From assembly GCA_041725895.1 (NCBI GenBank), contig JBGRQA010000001.1, positions 186,001 to 250,000 on the forward strand: a stretch of DNA of 64,000 nucleotides. Direction: 5' to 3'. Of the stretch, positions 35,067 to 44,685 are shown piece by piece (the first letter of the stretch is position 1; every line of letters starts with the position of its first letter). A program made the position numbers and the translations under genes. Below the pieces are notes generated by a model. The model made no database searches. It was not told the origin of the DNA and saw only the letters and a list, made by a program, of their open reading frames with translations. Source of the DNA: JBGRQA01 sp041725895 (GTDB lineage: Bacteria; Bacteroidota; Bacteroidia; Bacteroidales; Marinifilaceae).

Positions 35067-36458
35067 ATGACGACTCTTAAAGTAACTTCCCCGTTCGACG
35101 GACACTTAATAAAAGAACTGCCCCTGGCAACCGGTCAGGAAATTGAAAATATGTTGGCAAAAGCCCATGCCCTATTTCTGGATCGGCCCAACTGGTTGGC
35201 TCCTCACCAACGGATTGGGATACTGGAAAAGCTCAAAACAATTATGGCCGGTAGGGTTGATGAGTTAACAAAAATTGCTGCAGAGGAGGGAGGAAAACCC
35301 TATATGGACAGTAAAGTGGAGGTGCTTCGTGCCATTAACGGTGTGCAGCTGGCCATTGAACACATCGGTCAGATGAAGGGGGAGCAAATACCCATGGGGA
35401 TGACTGCTGCTTCGGTCAACCGATGGGCTTTTACCATGCGTGAACCCATTGGTGTGGTTTTGAGTATCAGTGCTTTTAACCATCCGCTTAACCTTGCCAT
35501 CCACCAGATTATTCCAGCTGTCGCAGTTGGTGCACCGGTGATAATCAAACCGGCCAGTACTACTCCAATGTCGGCTTTGCGTTTGGCCGGATTACTGCAG
35601 GAAGCCGGTTTGCCCGAAGGGTGGTGCCAGGTAGCTATCTGTAACCGCCACGATGCAGAAATGATGGTGAAGGACGATCGTGTGAACTACCTTTCTTTTA
35701 TTGGTTCGGCCGAAGTGGGCTGGGGACTTCGCTCCAAACTGGCTCCGGGAACCCGTTGTGCTTTGGAACATGGTGGTTCTGCCCCAGTGATTGTGGAACC
35801 TGATGCGGATTTGAAGGAGGCAGTGGAATTATTGGCCAAAGGGGGATTCTACCATGCCGGACAGGTTTGTGTATCAGTACAACGAGTTTTTGTCCATGAG
35901 AGTCTGGTGGATGAATTCTCTCAACAGCTTTCGGAAAGAGCAAAAGCATTAAAAGTTGGGGATCCGATGGATCCTGCCACCGAAGTAGGACCTCTGATTC
36001 AGAAGTATGAGCTGGAACGTGTGGAGCAATGGGTGGATGAGGCTCAAGCGGAGGGGGCCGAAGTTCTAACTGGCGGTAAAAGGATATCCGAGAGTTGCTA
36101 CGAACCAACTGTACTGTTGAATCCATCCCAGAAATCCAAAGTGTCGCAACATGAGGTGTTTGGTCCGGTGGTTTGTGTCTACTCCTACAAGGAGAGGGAG
36201 GAAGCAATTCATTTGTGTAACTCTTTGCCTTTGGCTTTCCAGTCAGCTGTATTTACCCGGAATCTGGATGTGGCTTTGGATGCGGTGAACCGCCTGAATG
36301 CTACTGCTGTAATGGTGAACGATCATACTGCTTTCCGGGTGGATTGGATGCCTTTTGGAGGCAGAGACGCTTCGGGTATCGGGATGGGGGGAATTCCCTA
36401 TTCAATGCATGAAATGACGCGAGAAAAGTTGATGGTGATGAAATCAAAAGTATTGTAG
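35067..36458 (+). CDS. NAD(P)-dependent aldehyde dehydrogenase
   Basis: The protein (463 residues) has the family core: the nucleotide-binding part with SAFNHPLNLAIHQIIPA and VIIKPASTTP, the general base Glu in LEHGGSAPVIVEPDADL and the catalytic Cys in HAGQVCVSVQRVFVHE. The C-terminus is the PFGGRDASGIG variant of the oligomerisation loop. It resembles the lactaldehyde/phosphonoacetaldehyde/y4uC group rather than betaine-aldehyde enzymes; the aldehyde is not known. It follows the acetolactate-synthase-like gene closely, so the two probably act in sequence. Confidence 0.9.
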   Translation: MTTLKVTSPFDGHLIKELPLATGQEIENMLAKAHALFLDRPNWLAPHQRIGILEKLKTIMAGRVDELTKIAAEEGGKPYMDSKVEVLRAINGVQLAIEHIGQMKGEQIPMGMTAASVNRWAFTMREPIGVVLSISAFNHPLNLAIHQIIPAVAVGAPVIIKPASTTPMSALRLAGLLQEAGLPEGWCQVAICNRHDAEMMVKDDRVNYLSFIGSAEVGWGLRSKLAPGTRCALEHGGSAPVIVEPDADLKEAVELLAKGGFYHAGQVCVSVQRVFVHESLVDEFSQQLSERAKALKVGDPMDPATEVGPLIQKYELERVEQWVDEAQAEGAEVLTGGKRISESCYEPTVLLNPSQKSKVSQHEVFGPVVCVYSYKEREEAIHLCNSLPLAFQSAVFTRNLDVALDAVNRLNATAVMVNDHTAFRVDWMPFGGRDASGIGMGGIPYSMHEMTREKLMVMKSKVL

Positions 36459-36633
36459 AACCAATTTATTAATCAGTTGAATCCTTCCCATCTCTCTATT
36501 GTCATCGAAGGGGTGTTAAATCTTTGTTTCTCTAGTTTTTAGACTGTAAATAATCCAACGCAAACCTATTTTAGTCCATTTACTTTTGGGTTTTTGTACC
36601 TTAAGTTTGTTGTACTAATTAATTGAACTGGTT

Positions 36634-37341
36634 ATGGAGAAAATAATTCATCGGGCGGAATCGAGGGGGCAAACCAATTTGGATTGGCTGGTCAGTCGTC
36701 ATAGTTTCAGTTTTGCCGGTTACTATTGTCCTGAACGGATTAAGTTTGGCACTTTGCGGGTTTTGAATGACGATCGTGTGATGCCGGGTATGGGATTTGG
36801 TACCCATCCTCATGAGAATATGGAGATTATTTCCATTCCATTGAAAGGATCCCTGGAACATAAGGATAGTATGGGGAATACCTCCGTGATTCGAACGGGG
36901 GAAGTACAGGTTATGTCTGCTGGCTCTGGTATTTTGCATTCCGAATACAATGCTTCACGTGAGGAGGAGGTGCATTTTCTTCAAATTTGGATTCTCCCCA
37001 ATCAAATGGATGTGGCCCCCAGGTATCAGCAAATGGATTTCTTGCAGGAAGAAAAGAATGGGGTGTTTCATTGTTTGGTTGGTCCGTGGGGAAACGGGGA
37101 AGTATTGGAGATTCACCAGGATGTCTATATTTCACGTGGTGATTTTCAGGGTGGAACTTCTGTGGAATATACTCTTAACAAAGCTGGAAACGGAGTTTAC
37201 TTCTTTCTGATAAAGGGCCGTATCGAAATCGACGGAACGATATTGGATGAAAAGGATGGCATTGGGATACGGCTGGAAGATAGAATTCCTGTTTCCGTTT
37301 TGGATGAATCACAGATTCTGGTGCTGGAAGTTGGTGATTAA
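36634..37341 (+). CDS. Pirin family bicupin protein
   Basis: The 235 residues match the YhhW-type pirins: SRGQTNLDWLVSRHSFSF, then the N-terminal cupin metal site FGTHPHENMEI...GILHSEYN (His-His-His-Glu). Some members oxidise quercetin with a bound metal, but the physiological substrate is usually unknown. It is transcribed alone and ends at a terminator at 37368-37398. Confidence 0.9.
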   Translation: MEKIIHRAESRGQTNLDWLVSRHSFSFAGYYCPERIKFGTLRVLNDDRVMPGMGFGTHPHENMEIISIPLKGSLEHKDSMGNTSVIRTGEVQVMSAGSGILHSEYNASREEEVHFLQIWILPNQMDVAPRYQQMDFLQEEKNGVFHCLVGPWGNGEVLEIHQDVYISRGDFQGGTSVEYTLNKAGNGVYFFLIKGRIEIDGTILDEKDGIGIRLEDRIPVSVLDESQILVLEVGD

Positions 37342-37787
37342 TTTTTAATAGAGAAAAAGCAGAATTGAAAAGTCTTCCCGTATGGGGAGGCTTTTTTTTT
37401 TTCAAAAGGTGGAGTCATAAAACAATTCTCTGTGTTTATGTTGAATTGAATTTTGTGGAGTGAATGCTATTGTAGATATATTGTTTAGGTTGGATTTCGG
37501 AGTTAATCAGAGTGTTGGAAATAATTCCCCTTCTAAAAACTGCAGGGATTCCACAACTGATGGGGATCTATATCTTTTATTATTTTATTTCATGTTAATC
37601 TTTGGGTTAATCGATCTGTTAACCCTTCCCTAATATATTAGTCCCGGTAAATAAAAGCCTCGTTTCGAAATGGTAAGCTCTAATTATGCTTGAAATTGAG
37701 AGATATGTTCAAATACGTATTGAGAGTTTTTGTTGTGAATTAAAAATCTAAGGCAATTCTATTTCTAACTAGTTTAATAAATTATCT
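37342..37787. promoter_or_regulatory. Regulatory region upstream of the susC operon
   Basis: This 446-base stretch holds the pirin terminator, the paired direct repeat TTGTAGATATATTGTTTAG at 37470-37488 (TTG starts 11 bp apart), and the perfect inverted repeat GGGTTAA-N8-TTAACCC at 37604-37625. A classical TAnnTTTG promoter is not obvious, consistent with activator dependence. Confidence 0.55.
37368..37398 (+). terminator. Rho-independent terminator after the pirin gene
   Basis: AAAAGTCTTCCC pairs with GGGGAGGCTTTT (with G-T pairs) around GTAT, followed by a long T run. Confidence 0.85.
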
Positions 37788-40700
37788 ATGAGAAAAAATC
37801 TGCTTGTATGTCTAATGTTGCTTTTGGTGGGCAATTTTGCCTGGGCACAGCAACGGACGATTACTGGTACGGTGACTTCCGCAGACGATGGAAGTACCAT
37901 ACCAGGTGTGAATATTGTGGTTAAAGGAACTACAAACGGAACCACAACGGATATTGATGGGGCATATCGCCTAGAGGTGGCTGAATCTGCAATGATTTTA
38001 GTGTTCTCCTATATGGGGATGATTACCCAGGAAGTAAACTTGGGAGGATCAGACTTAATCAATATTCAAATGGCTACCGATTCCAAGCAAATGGAAGAGG
38101 TGGTAGTAACCGCTTTGGGGATTAAAAGAGAGAAAAAAGCTTTGGGGTATGCCGTTCAGGACGTTAAGGCCGATGAGCTAACCAAGGCCGGTGATGCTGA
38201 TTTGGTTAGCTCTCTTCAGGGAAAAGTGGCCGGTGTTCAGATTAGTCAGTCTGGTAGTGGTGTAGGAGGTACTTCCCGTATTGAAATCCGTGGTGCTAGT
38301 TCTTTGAGTGGGAATAATGCACCTCTATGGGTGGTAGACGGTGTTCCCTTTGACAACGGAAACGATAGAAATCCGACCGTTTGGGGAGGAACTTCCAGAG
38401 CCGGTGGTGCTTTTGATTTGAATCCTGATGATATCGAATCCATTTCCATTTTGAAAGGGCCTAATGCTGCAGCACTTTATGGTGAAAGAGGTGGTAATGG
38501 TGTTGTTTTGGTTACTACTAAAAAAGGAACCCGTGGAAAGGGTTTAGGTATCAATTATTCGGGAGGATTAACTTTTTCTGAAGCTGCCTACATGTTAGAC
38601 ATGCAGGACAAATATGGTCAGGGGACCAATGGAGAGTACGATAAAAATGGAACCTCCTCCTGGGGACCCGAAATGAAGGGACAAATGCTAGAGTCGTGGA
38701 CTGGAGAAACCATTCCCTTTGAGGCTCAGAAAGATCGATTGAAGGATTTTACCCGCACAGGGATTACCCAGAATCACAATCTTTCCTTTACCGGAGGCAA
38801 TGAAGAGGGTGCTTACCGTGTTTCCATTGGTAAAGATATCATGAATGGAATTTATGAAGAGCACAAGGTTGAGAAACTGACTTTCGATTTGAGAGCTGAT
38901 TATGATATTAATAGTTGGTTAAATATTGACACCAAAGTTTCCTTTTTCCAAACCGAAGGGAACGAACGTCCTGAAATTGGAACCTACAGCTATGTTTCCT
39001 ATTTCAATACCATGCCTATGAATATTCGGAATCAGGATCTGGCTCCTGGTTATAATTTCATTGGCGGAAAACATGTGGAGAATCTGTATTCTACACCTAA
39101 TGCAAGTAACCGGAATCCTTATTTCCTTCAGGCGCAAACGACCAATTACGATGAGAAGAACAGAACTTTTGGTTATGTGGCCGCCAATATTAAACTGACC
39201 TCCGACTTGAAAGCCAAATTTAAGTATGGAATGGATTTCTACCAGTTTTCTGCCGTAGAAGGTTATTTATATGCTGATAATGTGGATGCCAATCGTCCCA
39301 ATTACAATCCAAGTCAATCCAACTTTAAGGAGGAAAACTATGAATTCCTGTTGTCCTACAACAAAGATATCAGCGAAGATTTTGCGATTGGATTAAATGT
39401 AGGAGCCAATAGTATGAATCGCTTTTCCAAAGATTTGAGAGCAACTTCGGGACGATTGACTTCGGAGGGAGATTTCTTCTTGGGTGCTGGTTCAAACATT
39501 AATGCATCAGAGGGAATTAGTGAATCAGAGGTTCGTTCCCTTTATGGATTTGGACAGTTTGCCTTCAAAAATATGGTTTTCCTTGATTTTACTGCACGTA
39601 ACGATTGGTCTTCTACCCTTACCGCTTCGGATGCGGAATATGACAATTCCTACTTCTATCCTTCTTTGAGTTTGAGTGGAATCCTTTCTGAGATGGCAGA
39701 ATTGCCCCAATGGGTCTCTTTTGCCAAGGTACGGGGATCCTGGGCTCAAGTTGGGAAAGCTACCAGTCCTTACCAAACCAGTCAGAATTACACCATTGGG
39801 AATTGGAACTACAACTTGTCTACCGGAAATGTTTCTTCCCAGCAGGTGGTACAAAACCTGAAGCCTGAAATTTCGACTTCATGGGAAGTTGGTGCTGATC
39901 TGAGGTTCTTTGGCAATCGTTTGGGAGTGGATTTTACTTACTACAATGAGGAAACCAAGAACCAGATTCTTCCAGTTGAAACCGTGCAAAGTTCAGGATA
40001 TGATTTGCGTTTGATCAATGCCGGATTGATAACCAACAAGGGGATCGAATTGATGCTTACTACGGTTCCTGTACAAACCAGCGATTTTAAATTGGGACTG
40101 GATTTCAATTTTGCCAAAAACGAAGGAATTATGGAGGAATTGGCAGAAGGCGTTCCTGAATATGATTTTGGAATGGGTGTTATGGCAATTCCTGGTGAAA
40201 AACTGGGTGTAATTCGCGGGAGTATCTATAACCGGAATGAAAACGGAGATCTGATTATTGATGAGAAGGGGTTGATGACCATTGCTCAGGGGGATGACCA
40301 CGTATTGGGAAACATTCAACCCGACTGGACCGGTTCGATTAATTTGAGCATGGATTACAAGGGCTTGTTCTTTTCAGCTTTGGTATCCGTTCAGCAAGGC
40401 GGAGATATTCTATCTTCCTCTGAGCGGAGTGCTGTATCGGCAGGTACTGCTGAAAGAACTACCGCTAACGATCGAATGGCTCTGTTTGTTGACGGAGTTA
40501 CAGCGAATGGAGATCCTAACAATGTAATGATTTCAGCAGAGGAATACTGGAGACAGTTGTCAGGCGTTGATGAGGAGTTTATTTACGATGCTTCCCACAT
40601 GAAGCTGAAAGAGGTTGTTCTGGGGTACAACATCCCCAAGTCTCTTCTTGGAAGAATTCCTCATAATCCTGTAAAATCAGCTAAAATTTCTCTTGTGGCA

Positions 40701-40847
40701 AGAAATCTGTTCTATTTCTACAAAGATACTCCGGGCACAGCTCCTGATGCAAGTGCATTTAGTTCCAGTTTTTCTGCACAGGCATTTGATTTCTCTCCGG
40801 TTCCCGCTACAAGAACCTATGGATTTTCCCTTAATGTTGGTTTTTAA
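37788..40847 (+). CDS. SusC/RagA-type TonB-linked outer-membrane transporter
   Basis: The 1019-residue protein starts with a signal peptide (ends FAWAQ, about 21), then a carboxypeptidase-regulatory-like domain (about 23-105, TITGTVTSADDGSTIPGVNI), the plug domain (about 115-230, VQISQSGSGVGGTSRIEIRG) and a 22-strand barrel ending in a C-terminal aromatic (NVGF). It imports oligosaccharides across the outer membrane with its SusD partner, energised by TonB. It opens the PUL and is probably the head of the susC-susD-lamG operon. Confidence 0.95.
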   Translation: MRKNLLVCLMLLLVGNFAWAQQRTITGTVTSADDGSTIPGVNIVVKGTTNGTTTDIDGAYRLEVAESAMILVFSYMGMITQEVNLGGSDLINIQMATDSKQMEEVVVTALGIKREKKALGYAVQDVKADELTKAGDADLVSSLQGKVAGVQISQSGSGVGGTSRIEIRGASSLSGNNAPLWVVDGVPFDNGNDRNPTVWGGTSRAGGAFDLNPDDIESISILKGPNAAALYGERGGNGVVLVTTKKGTRGKGLGINYSGGLTFSEAAYMLDMQDKYGQGTNGEYDKNGTSSWGPEMKGQMLESWTGETIPFEAQKDRLKDFTRTGITQNHNLSFTGGNEEGAYRVSIGKDIMNGIYEEHKVEKLTFDLRADYDINSWLNIDTKVSFFQTEGNERPEIGTYSYVSYFNTMPMNIRNQDLAPGYNFIGGKHVENLYSTPNASNRNPYFLQAQTTNYDEKNRTFGYVAANIKLTSDLKAKFKYGMDFYQFSAVEGYLYADNVDANRPNYNPSQSNFKEENYEFLLSYNKDISEDFAIGLNVGANSMNRFSKDLRATSGRLTSEGDFFLGAGSNINASEGISESEVRSLYGFGQFAFKNMVFLDFTARNDWSSTLTASDAEYDNSYFYPSLSLSGILSEMAELPQWVSFAKVRGSWAQVGKATSPYQTSQNYTIGNWNYNLSTGNVSSQQVVQNLKPEISTSWEVGADLRFFGNRLGVDFTYYNEETKNQILPVETVQSSGYDLRLINAGLITNKGIELMLTTVPVQTSDFKLGLDFNFAKNEGIMEELAEGVPEYDFGMGVMAIPGEKLGVIRGSIYNRNENGDLIIDEKGLMTIAQGDDHVLGNIQPDWTGSINLSMDYKGLFFSALVSVQQGGDILSSSERSAVSAGTAERTTANDRMALFVDGVTANGDPNNVMISAEEYWRQLSGVDEEFIYDASHMKLKEVVLGYNIPKSLLGRIPHNPVKSAKISLVARNLFYFYKDTPGTAPDASAFSSSFSAQAFDFSPVPATRTYGFSLNVGF

Positions 40848-40867
40848 TCGAAAAATAATTGAAGGTT

Positions 40868-42430
40868 ATGAAAAAAATAAATATCGTACTACTAGTGTTG
40901 GGACTATTCATTTTGGGCAGTGGTTGTTCGGATGATTTTGAGGATATGAATGTTCCTTCCGATGCTGTTACTGAAGTTGAGCCGAAGTTTTTCTTTAATA
41001 CTTTGCAGCAGGATGTTTTTGCCAACTATCAGCGAAATGTAAGCCTCTATCCGGACTTGTACTCTCAATATTGGGCCAATACGGTTTCCGGATTCGGTTC
41101 CCCTAGATATGAATATGTTGACGGATGGATTGGGAATCAGTGGAAAGAGCATTATACCAGGGGCTTGCGTAGAGCTCAGTCCATACAGGATATGTTTGGT
41201 GAAGATCCTTTGTATGTGGATGCCATTGCCATTAAGGAGATTTGGATGTGCTACTGGTGGTCCAGAATGACCGATACCTATGGTGATATTCCCTATTTTG
41301 AAGCAGGAAACGGCGAAGCCGTAGCTTACGATTCTCAGGAGAAGATCTACGACGATCTTTTGCGTCGGTTGGATGTAGCTGTTAAAAATATCACCGGTGG
41401 TGAAGAGCAGTACAAATACGATGATGGTTACGATTTGATTTACGATGGGGATGCTTTCCAGTGGCGTAAGTTTGGTAATTCGTTGCGTTTACGTTTGGCA
41501 ATGCGAATTTCCAATGCTAATCCTGCTAAAGCTCAGGCTGAAGTTCAGGCAGCGGTGAATGGTCCCGGAGGATTGTTGTCCAGCAATGATGATGTGGTAA
41601 AAGTTCCTATGTGGAGCAAGGGATGGTACGATTATCTTCAACAAATGGCATGGAACTGGAACAACATTCGTATGTCAAAAACCTTTTCCAATTACATGTA
41701 CAATCAATCAAGTGTGGATGAAGATCCCAGAGCTCCCATCTGGTTTGCTTACCAGGTTGAAGGAGAACCTGTAAGTAAGGAAGATGCTGGTTTTGACCGT
41801 TACGAAGGAATTGAAAATGGTCACAATCTTGTTCCTCCCAAGGCCGACGAAAATTATGCAACCATCAACCTGGAGGGAGGTTATATTGATTTTGTGGGAG
41901 ATGGTGCAGAGGATGACATGTATTGTCCGGTAATGTTCTATTCGGAAGTTAAGTTTTTGCTGGCTGAAGCCGCCCTGCGAGGTTGGGTTTCCGGTGATGC
42001 AAATACCTTGTATAAGGAGGGTGTTCAAGCTTCAATGGATTATGTTGGTGTGTCAGGAGATGATGCAACAGCTTATATCGATGGCCTGTCCAATCTTTCC
42101 GGATCCAGTGAAGCACAATTGAAGAAAGTGATTACCCAGAAATGGATTGCTAACTTTCCCAATGGTGTGGAAGGCTGGGCCGATTTCCGAAGAACGGATT
42201 ACCCTGATCTGAGTTTGCCATTTGATGGTGTTAGTGGTAGTGCGTCGGTTGCTTCCGGAACCTGGGTGAAGCGTGTTCGCTATCCAGATAATGAGCACCT
42301 GCAGAATGAGGCGAATATGCCGTCAGCCTTAAATACTTTGGATAACGACAGAATGGATCGAAAAGTATGGTGGGATACAGCCGATACTAAAACCAAAGAT
42401 GGCAATGGTTTAATGAATAGCAATTTTTAA
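40868..42430 (+). CDS. SusD/RagB-type glycan-binding lipoprotein
   Basis: The 520-residue lipoprotein (signal ending LFILGSGC) shows the SusD-like TPR-rich fold, with YWWSRMTDTYGDIPYFEAGN and NFPNGVEGWADFRRTDYP as typical blocks. It captures glycans at the cell surface and acts as the lid of the SusC transporter 20 bases upstream. It is closest in style to the SusD_2-type family. The start is the ATG at 40868; an upstream TTG would add three residues. Confidence 0.93.
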   Translation: MKKINIVLLVLGLFILGSGCSDDFEDMNVPSDAVTEVEPKFFFNTLQQDVFANYQRNVSLYPDLYSQYWANTVSGFGSPRYEYVDGWIGNQWKEHYTRGLRRAQSIQDMFGEDPLYVDAIAIKEIWMCYWWSRMTDTYGDIPYFEAGNGEAVAYDSQEKIYDDLLRRLDVAVKNITGGEEQYKYDDGYDLIYDGDAFQWRKFGNSLRLRLAMRISNANPAKAQAEVQAAVNGPGGLLSSNDDVVKVPMWSKGWYDYLQQMAWNWNNIRMSKTFSNYMYNQSSVDEDPRAPIWFAYQVEGEPVSKEDAGFDRYEGIENGHNLVPPKADENYATINLEGGYIDFVGDGAEDDMYCPVMFYSEVKFLLAEAALRGWVSGDANTLYKEGVQASMDYVGVSGDDATAYIDGLSNLSGSSEAQLKKVITQKWIANFPNGVEGWADFRRTDYPDLSLPFDGVSGSASVASGTWVKRVRYPDNEHLQNEANMPSALNTLDNDRMDRKVWWDTADTKTKDGNGLMNSNF

Positions 42431-42497
42431 TAAAAAACTTACCGAAGTACTTTATGGAATGTGTTTTTTATGAGGTGCTTTGGTTAAACTTTGTTAT

Positions 42498-44360
42498 ATG
42501 AAAGCAATAAAAATAAATACTAGTTTGTTGTCTTTGCTTGCTGCGGTTTTAATGGTTTTTGCCGTTGCAGCTTGTAGTGATGATGATACCAATTTGGGGA
42601 GTTTTGAAACAGGTTCTCTGGATGCTTTAATTATCGAGGCCGAAAGTCTGATTGCCAACAGCGAAGAGGGAACCAGCCCGGGCGACTACAAGCCTGGTTC
42701 AAAAAAGGAATTGCAAGAAGTATTAACCTGGGTTAATTGGGCGGTTGCTAACGGAGACTCGCAGGAGGATGTAACTGATGCTGCCAACAAATTGCAGATT
42801 TACATTGATAAATTTAAGGCGAATATTGTAAGCCTGGCTATTCCAATAATTGGTCAAACCAACGATACCTATATCAAAATTTCGGATAATAGTAAGCTCT
42901 TATTTAATGAGAGTTTTACCATTGAAACGTGGATTTATGTTGTTGATTTGGCTCAGAAAGGGTATTCAAATAACATATTTGCTACAGAACAATCTGGCCC
43001 CGACAGCGGTTTTGTAATTCGTTACTTTGGTGATGGTAAAATTCATTTGAATGTGGGGAGTGGAACAGGTTGGAATACAATAGAATCTGATGCAGGTGTA
43101 ATAAAAGCTGGAGTTTGGATGCATATTACTTTTGTTAATGCCATGAGCAGTCAGAAACTCTATGTTGATGGTGTAGAGATTTTATCCCAGGAGAAGTCTT
43201 ATATGCCAGCTCCTGATGCATCATTTGTTATTGGAAATGGGCCTACCTGGACTGATCGTGTAGTTAACGCAATGATTAAGGATGTAAGGGTTTGGTCTGC
43301 TGTAAGAACCGAACAGCAAATTATTGACAATAAAGATTCTGCTTTGGAAAGTACAGAGGAAGGCCTGGCCATGTATTTCCCGTTTGATGCAGACTTAGGT
43401 ACTGAATTCAAAGATAATACCGGAACTTATACTGCAAAATTTGTTGGAGATGTACAGTGGGCTCCTGATGGAATTCCTCCTGTTGTAGAACTTGATTTCA
43501 CCTCCTTAAATACTGTAATTGCAGCAACTGAAGAGTTAGAAGGTTCAGTGGTTGAAGGTTCCAATGACGGGGATTATCCTGTAGGGACTATCGATTACCT
43601 GCAAAGCCTAATTAATGATGCCAAGGCATTACTTTCATCTGCGAAAAAGCAGGATGAAATTGAAAATATGGCAACCAGTATCGATGATAAACTAGAGTTG
43701 GTGAATGCCAATCTTGTTGCTGATGCAAACGGAATTTTTGTTGAGCCCGAGTCTGGAGCCTATGGATTTAGTATCTCACCCAATTATACTCCACAAGGTG
43801 ATTATACTATAGAGATGGATCTCCAATTTGAATCACTCGGTCATGGAACAGCAATCTTCTTTTATGGTTATACCTATGGCATTTGGGCTACAGGGTACGA
43901 AGAATTAACCGAGGAGAATGTGCTGAATGCAGGAGGATTGTGGAACTTTACAGATGCTGGCAGTGGATGGCAAGGACCAAAGGCCGATGCTCTAACCATT
44001 AAATCCGGAATATGGCATCATGTTGCTATTGTTCATGACAACACGGCTCGTACCACAACTCTTTATGTTGATGGTGTTGAAAAAGGTGTCGATGATAATA
44101 TTGGTGTTCCCAATATGGCATCCGAAAATGATTTTAGATTACTGGGAAATAATTGGGGTGGTGTAATGCATGGTTCCATCAAGGATTTTCGTATGTGGGA
44201 TGTGACTCGTGATGCCGCTGATCTGGATGCTGAAATTGATGGTACAGAAGCAGGCCTAAAGGTTTATTTCCCACTAGATAAGGTTGCTGGTGTTAAATTT
44301 AATGATGTTACCGGAAACTATAAGGGTGAGATAAGAGGCGTTAATTGGAAAGTTGACTAG
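42498..44360 (+). CDS. Surface lipoprotein with two LamG-like domains
   Basis: The start at 42498 gives a 620-residue lipoprotein (signal ending FAVAACSDDDTN). It has two repeats, each with a small helical module (FIVAR/DUF4972-like, about 30-105 and 335-405) followed by a concanavalin-A-like LamG jellyroll (about 115-310 and 415-615). Each jellyroll has WxHITF/WHHVAIVHD, LYVDGVE and KDVRVWS/KDFRMWD motifs. Its place right after susCD suggests a surface glycan-binding protein. No catalytic residues are apparent. Confidence 0.85.
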   Translation: MKAIKINTSLLSLLAAVLMVFAVAACSDDDTNLGSFETGSLDALIIEAESLIANSEEGTSPGDYKPGSKKELQEVLTWVNWAVANGDSQEDVTDAANKLQIYIDKFKANIVSLAIPIIGQTNDTYIKISDNSKLLFNESFTIETWIYVVDLAQKGYSNNIFATEQSGPDSGFVIRYFGDGKIHLNVGSGTGWNTIESDAGVIKAGVWMHITFVNAMSSQKLYVDGVEILSQEKSYMPAPDASFVIGNGPTWTDRVVNAMIKDVRVWSAVRTEQQIIDNKDSALESTEEGLAMYFPFDADLGTEFKDNTGTYTAKFVGDVQWAPDGIPPVVELDFTSLNTVIAATEELEGSVVEGSNDGDYPVGTIDYLQSLINDAKALLSSAKKQDEIENMATSIDDKLELVNANLVADANGIFVEPESGAYGFSISPNYTPQGDYTIEMDLQFESLGHGTAIFFYGYTYGIWATGYEELTEENVLNAGGLWNFTDAGSGWQGPKADALTIKSGIWHHVAIVHDNTARTTTLYVDGVEKGVDDNIGVPNMASENDFRLLGNNWGGVMHGSIKDFRMWDVTRDAADLDAEIDGTEAGLKVYFPLDKVAGVKFNDVTGNYKGEIRGVNWKVD

Positions 44361-44685
44361 TATCAATGGTTGAATTTTAGCGTTTCAATGCTGCAAGTAG
44401 TAATTTAGATACGAATTTATTTGGTTCGTTGCTATCCTAAATGTTGTTTGTCAACTCGAGGCTGATTTGGATCGATTGATTTGCAAATTGTCAGCGTTGC
44501 AGCTGCTAAAAATTAAATTGTAGATATTTTGTTTAGAGGAAAAGTGGGAATTGTTTCAATTTCCACTTTTCTGTTTTACAGAGTTTGTGTAATTTGCCAA
44601 CAAATAAGTAAACCGGTTAAGGGTGTTTTGCTGGTTTAGAATTTGCTTTTGTAATCAATTGTTTAATGCTATAACAGAATTTGAA
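44361..44685. promoter_or_regulatory. Regulatory region upstream of the first GH92 gene
   Basis: It holds TTGTAGATATTTTGTTTAG (44518-44536), which matches the upstream susC site at 18 of 19 positions, then the lamG terminator (44540-44570), then a near-palindrome TAAACCGGTTAA (44609-44620) with the central CG typical of LacI-family operators. Confidence 0.5.
44540..44570 (+). terminator. Terminator of the susC-susD-lamG operon
   Basis: AAAAGTGGGAATTG pairs with CAATTTCCACTTTT (one G-T pair) around TTT, followed by CTGTTTT. Confidence 0.85.
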
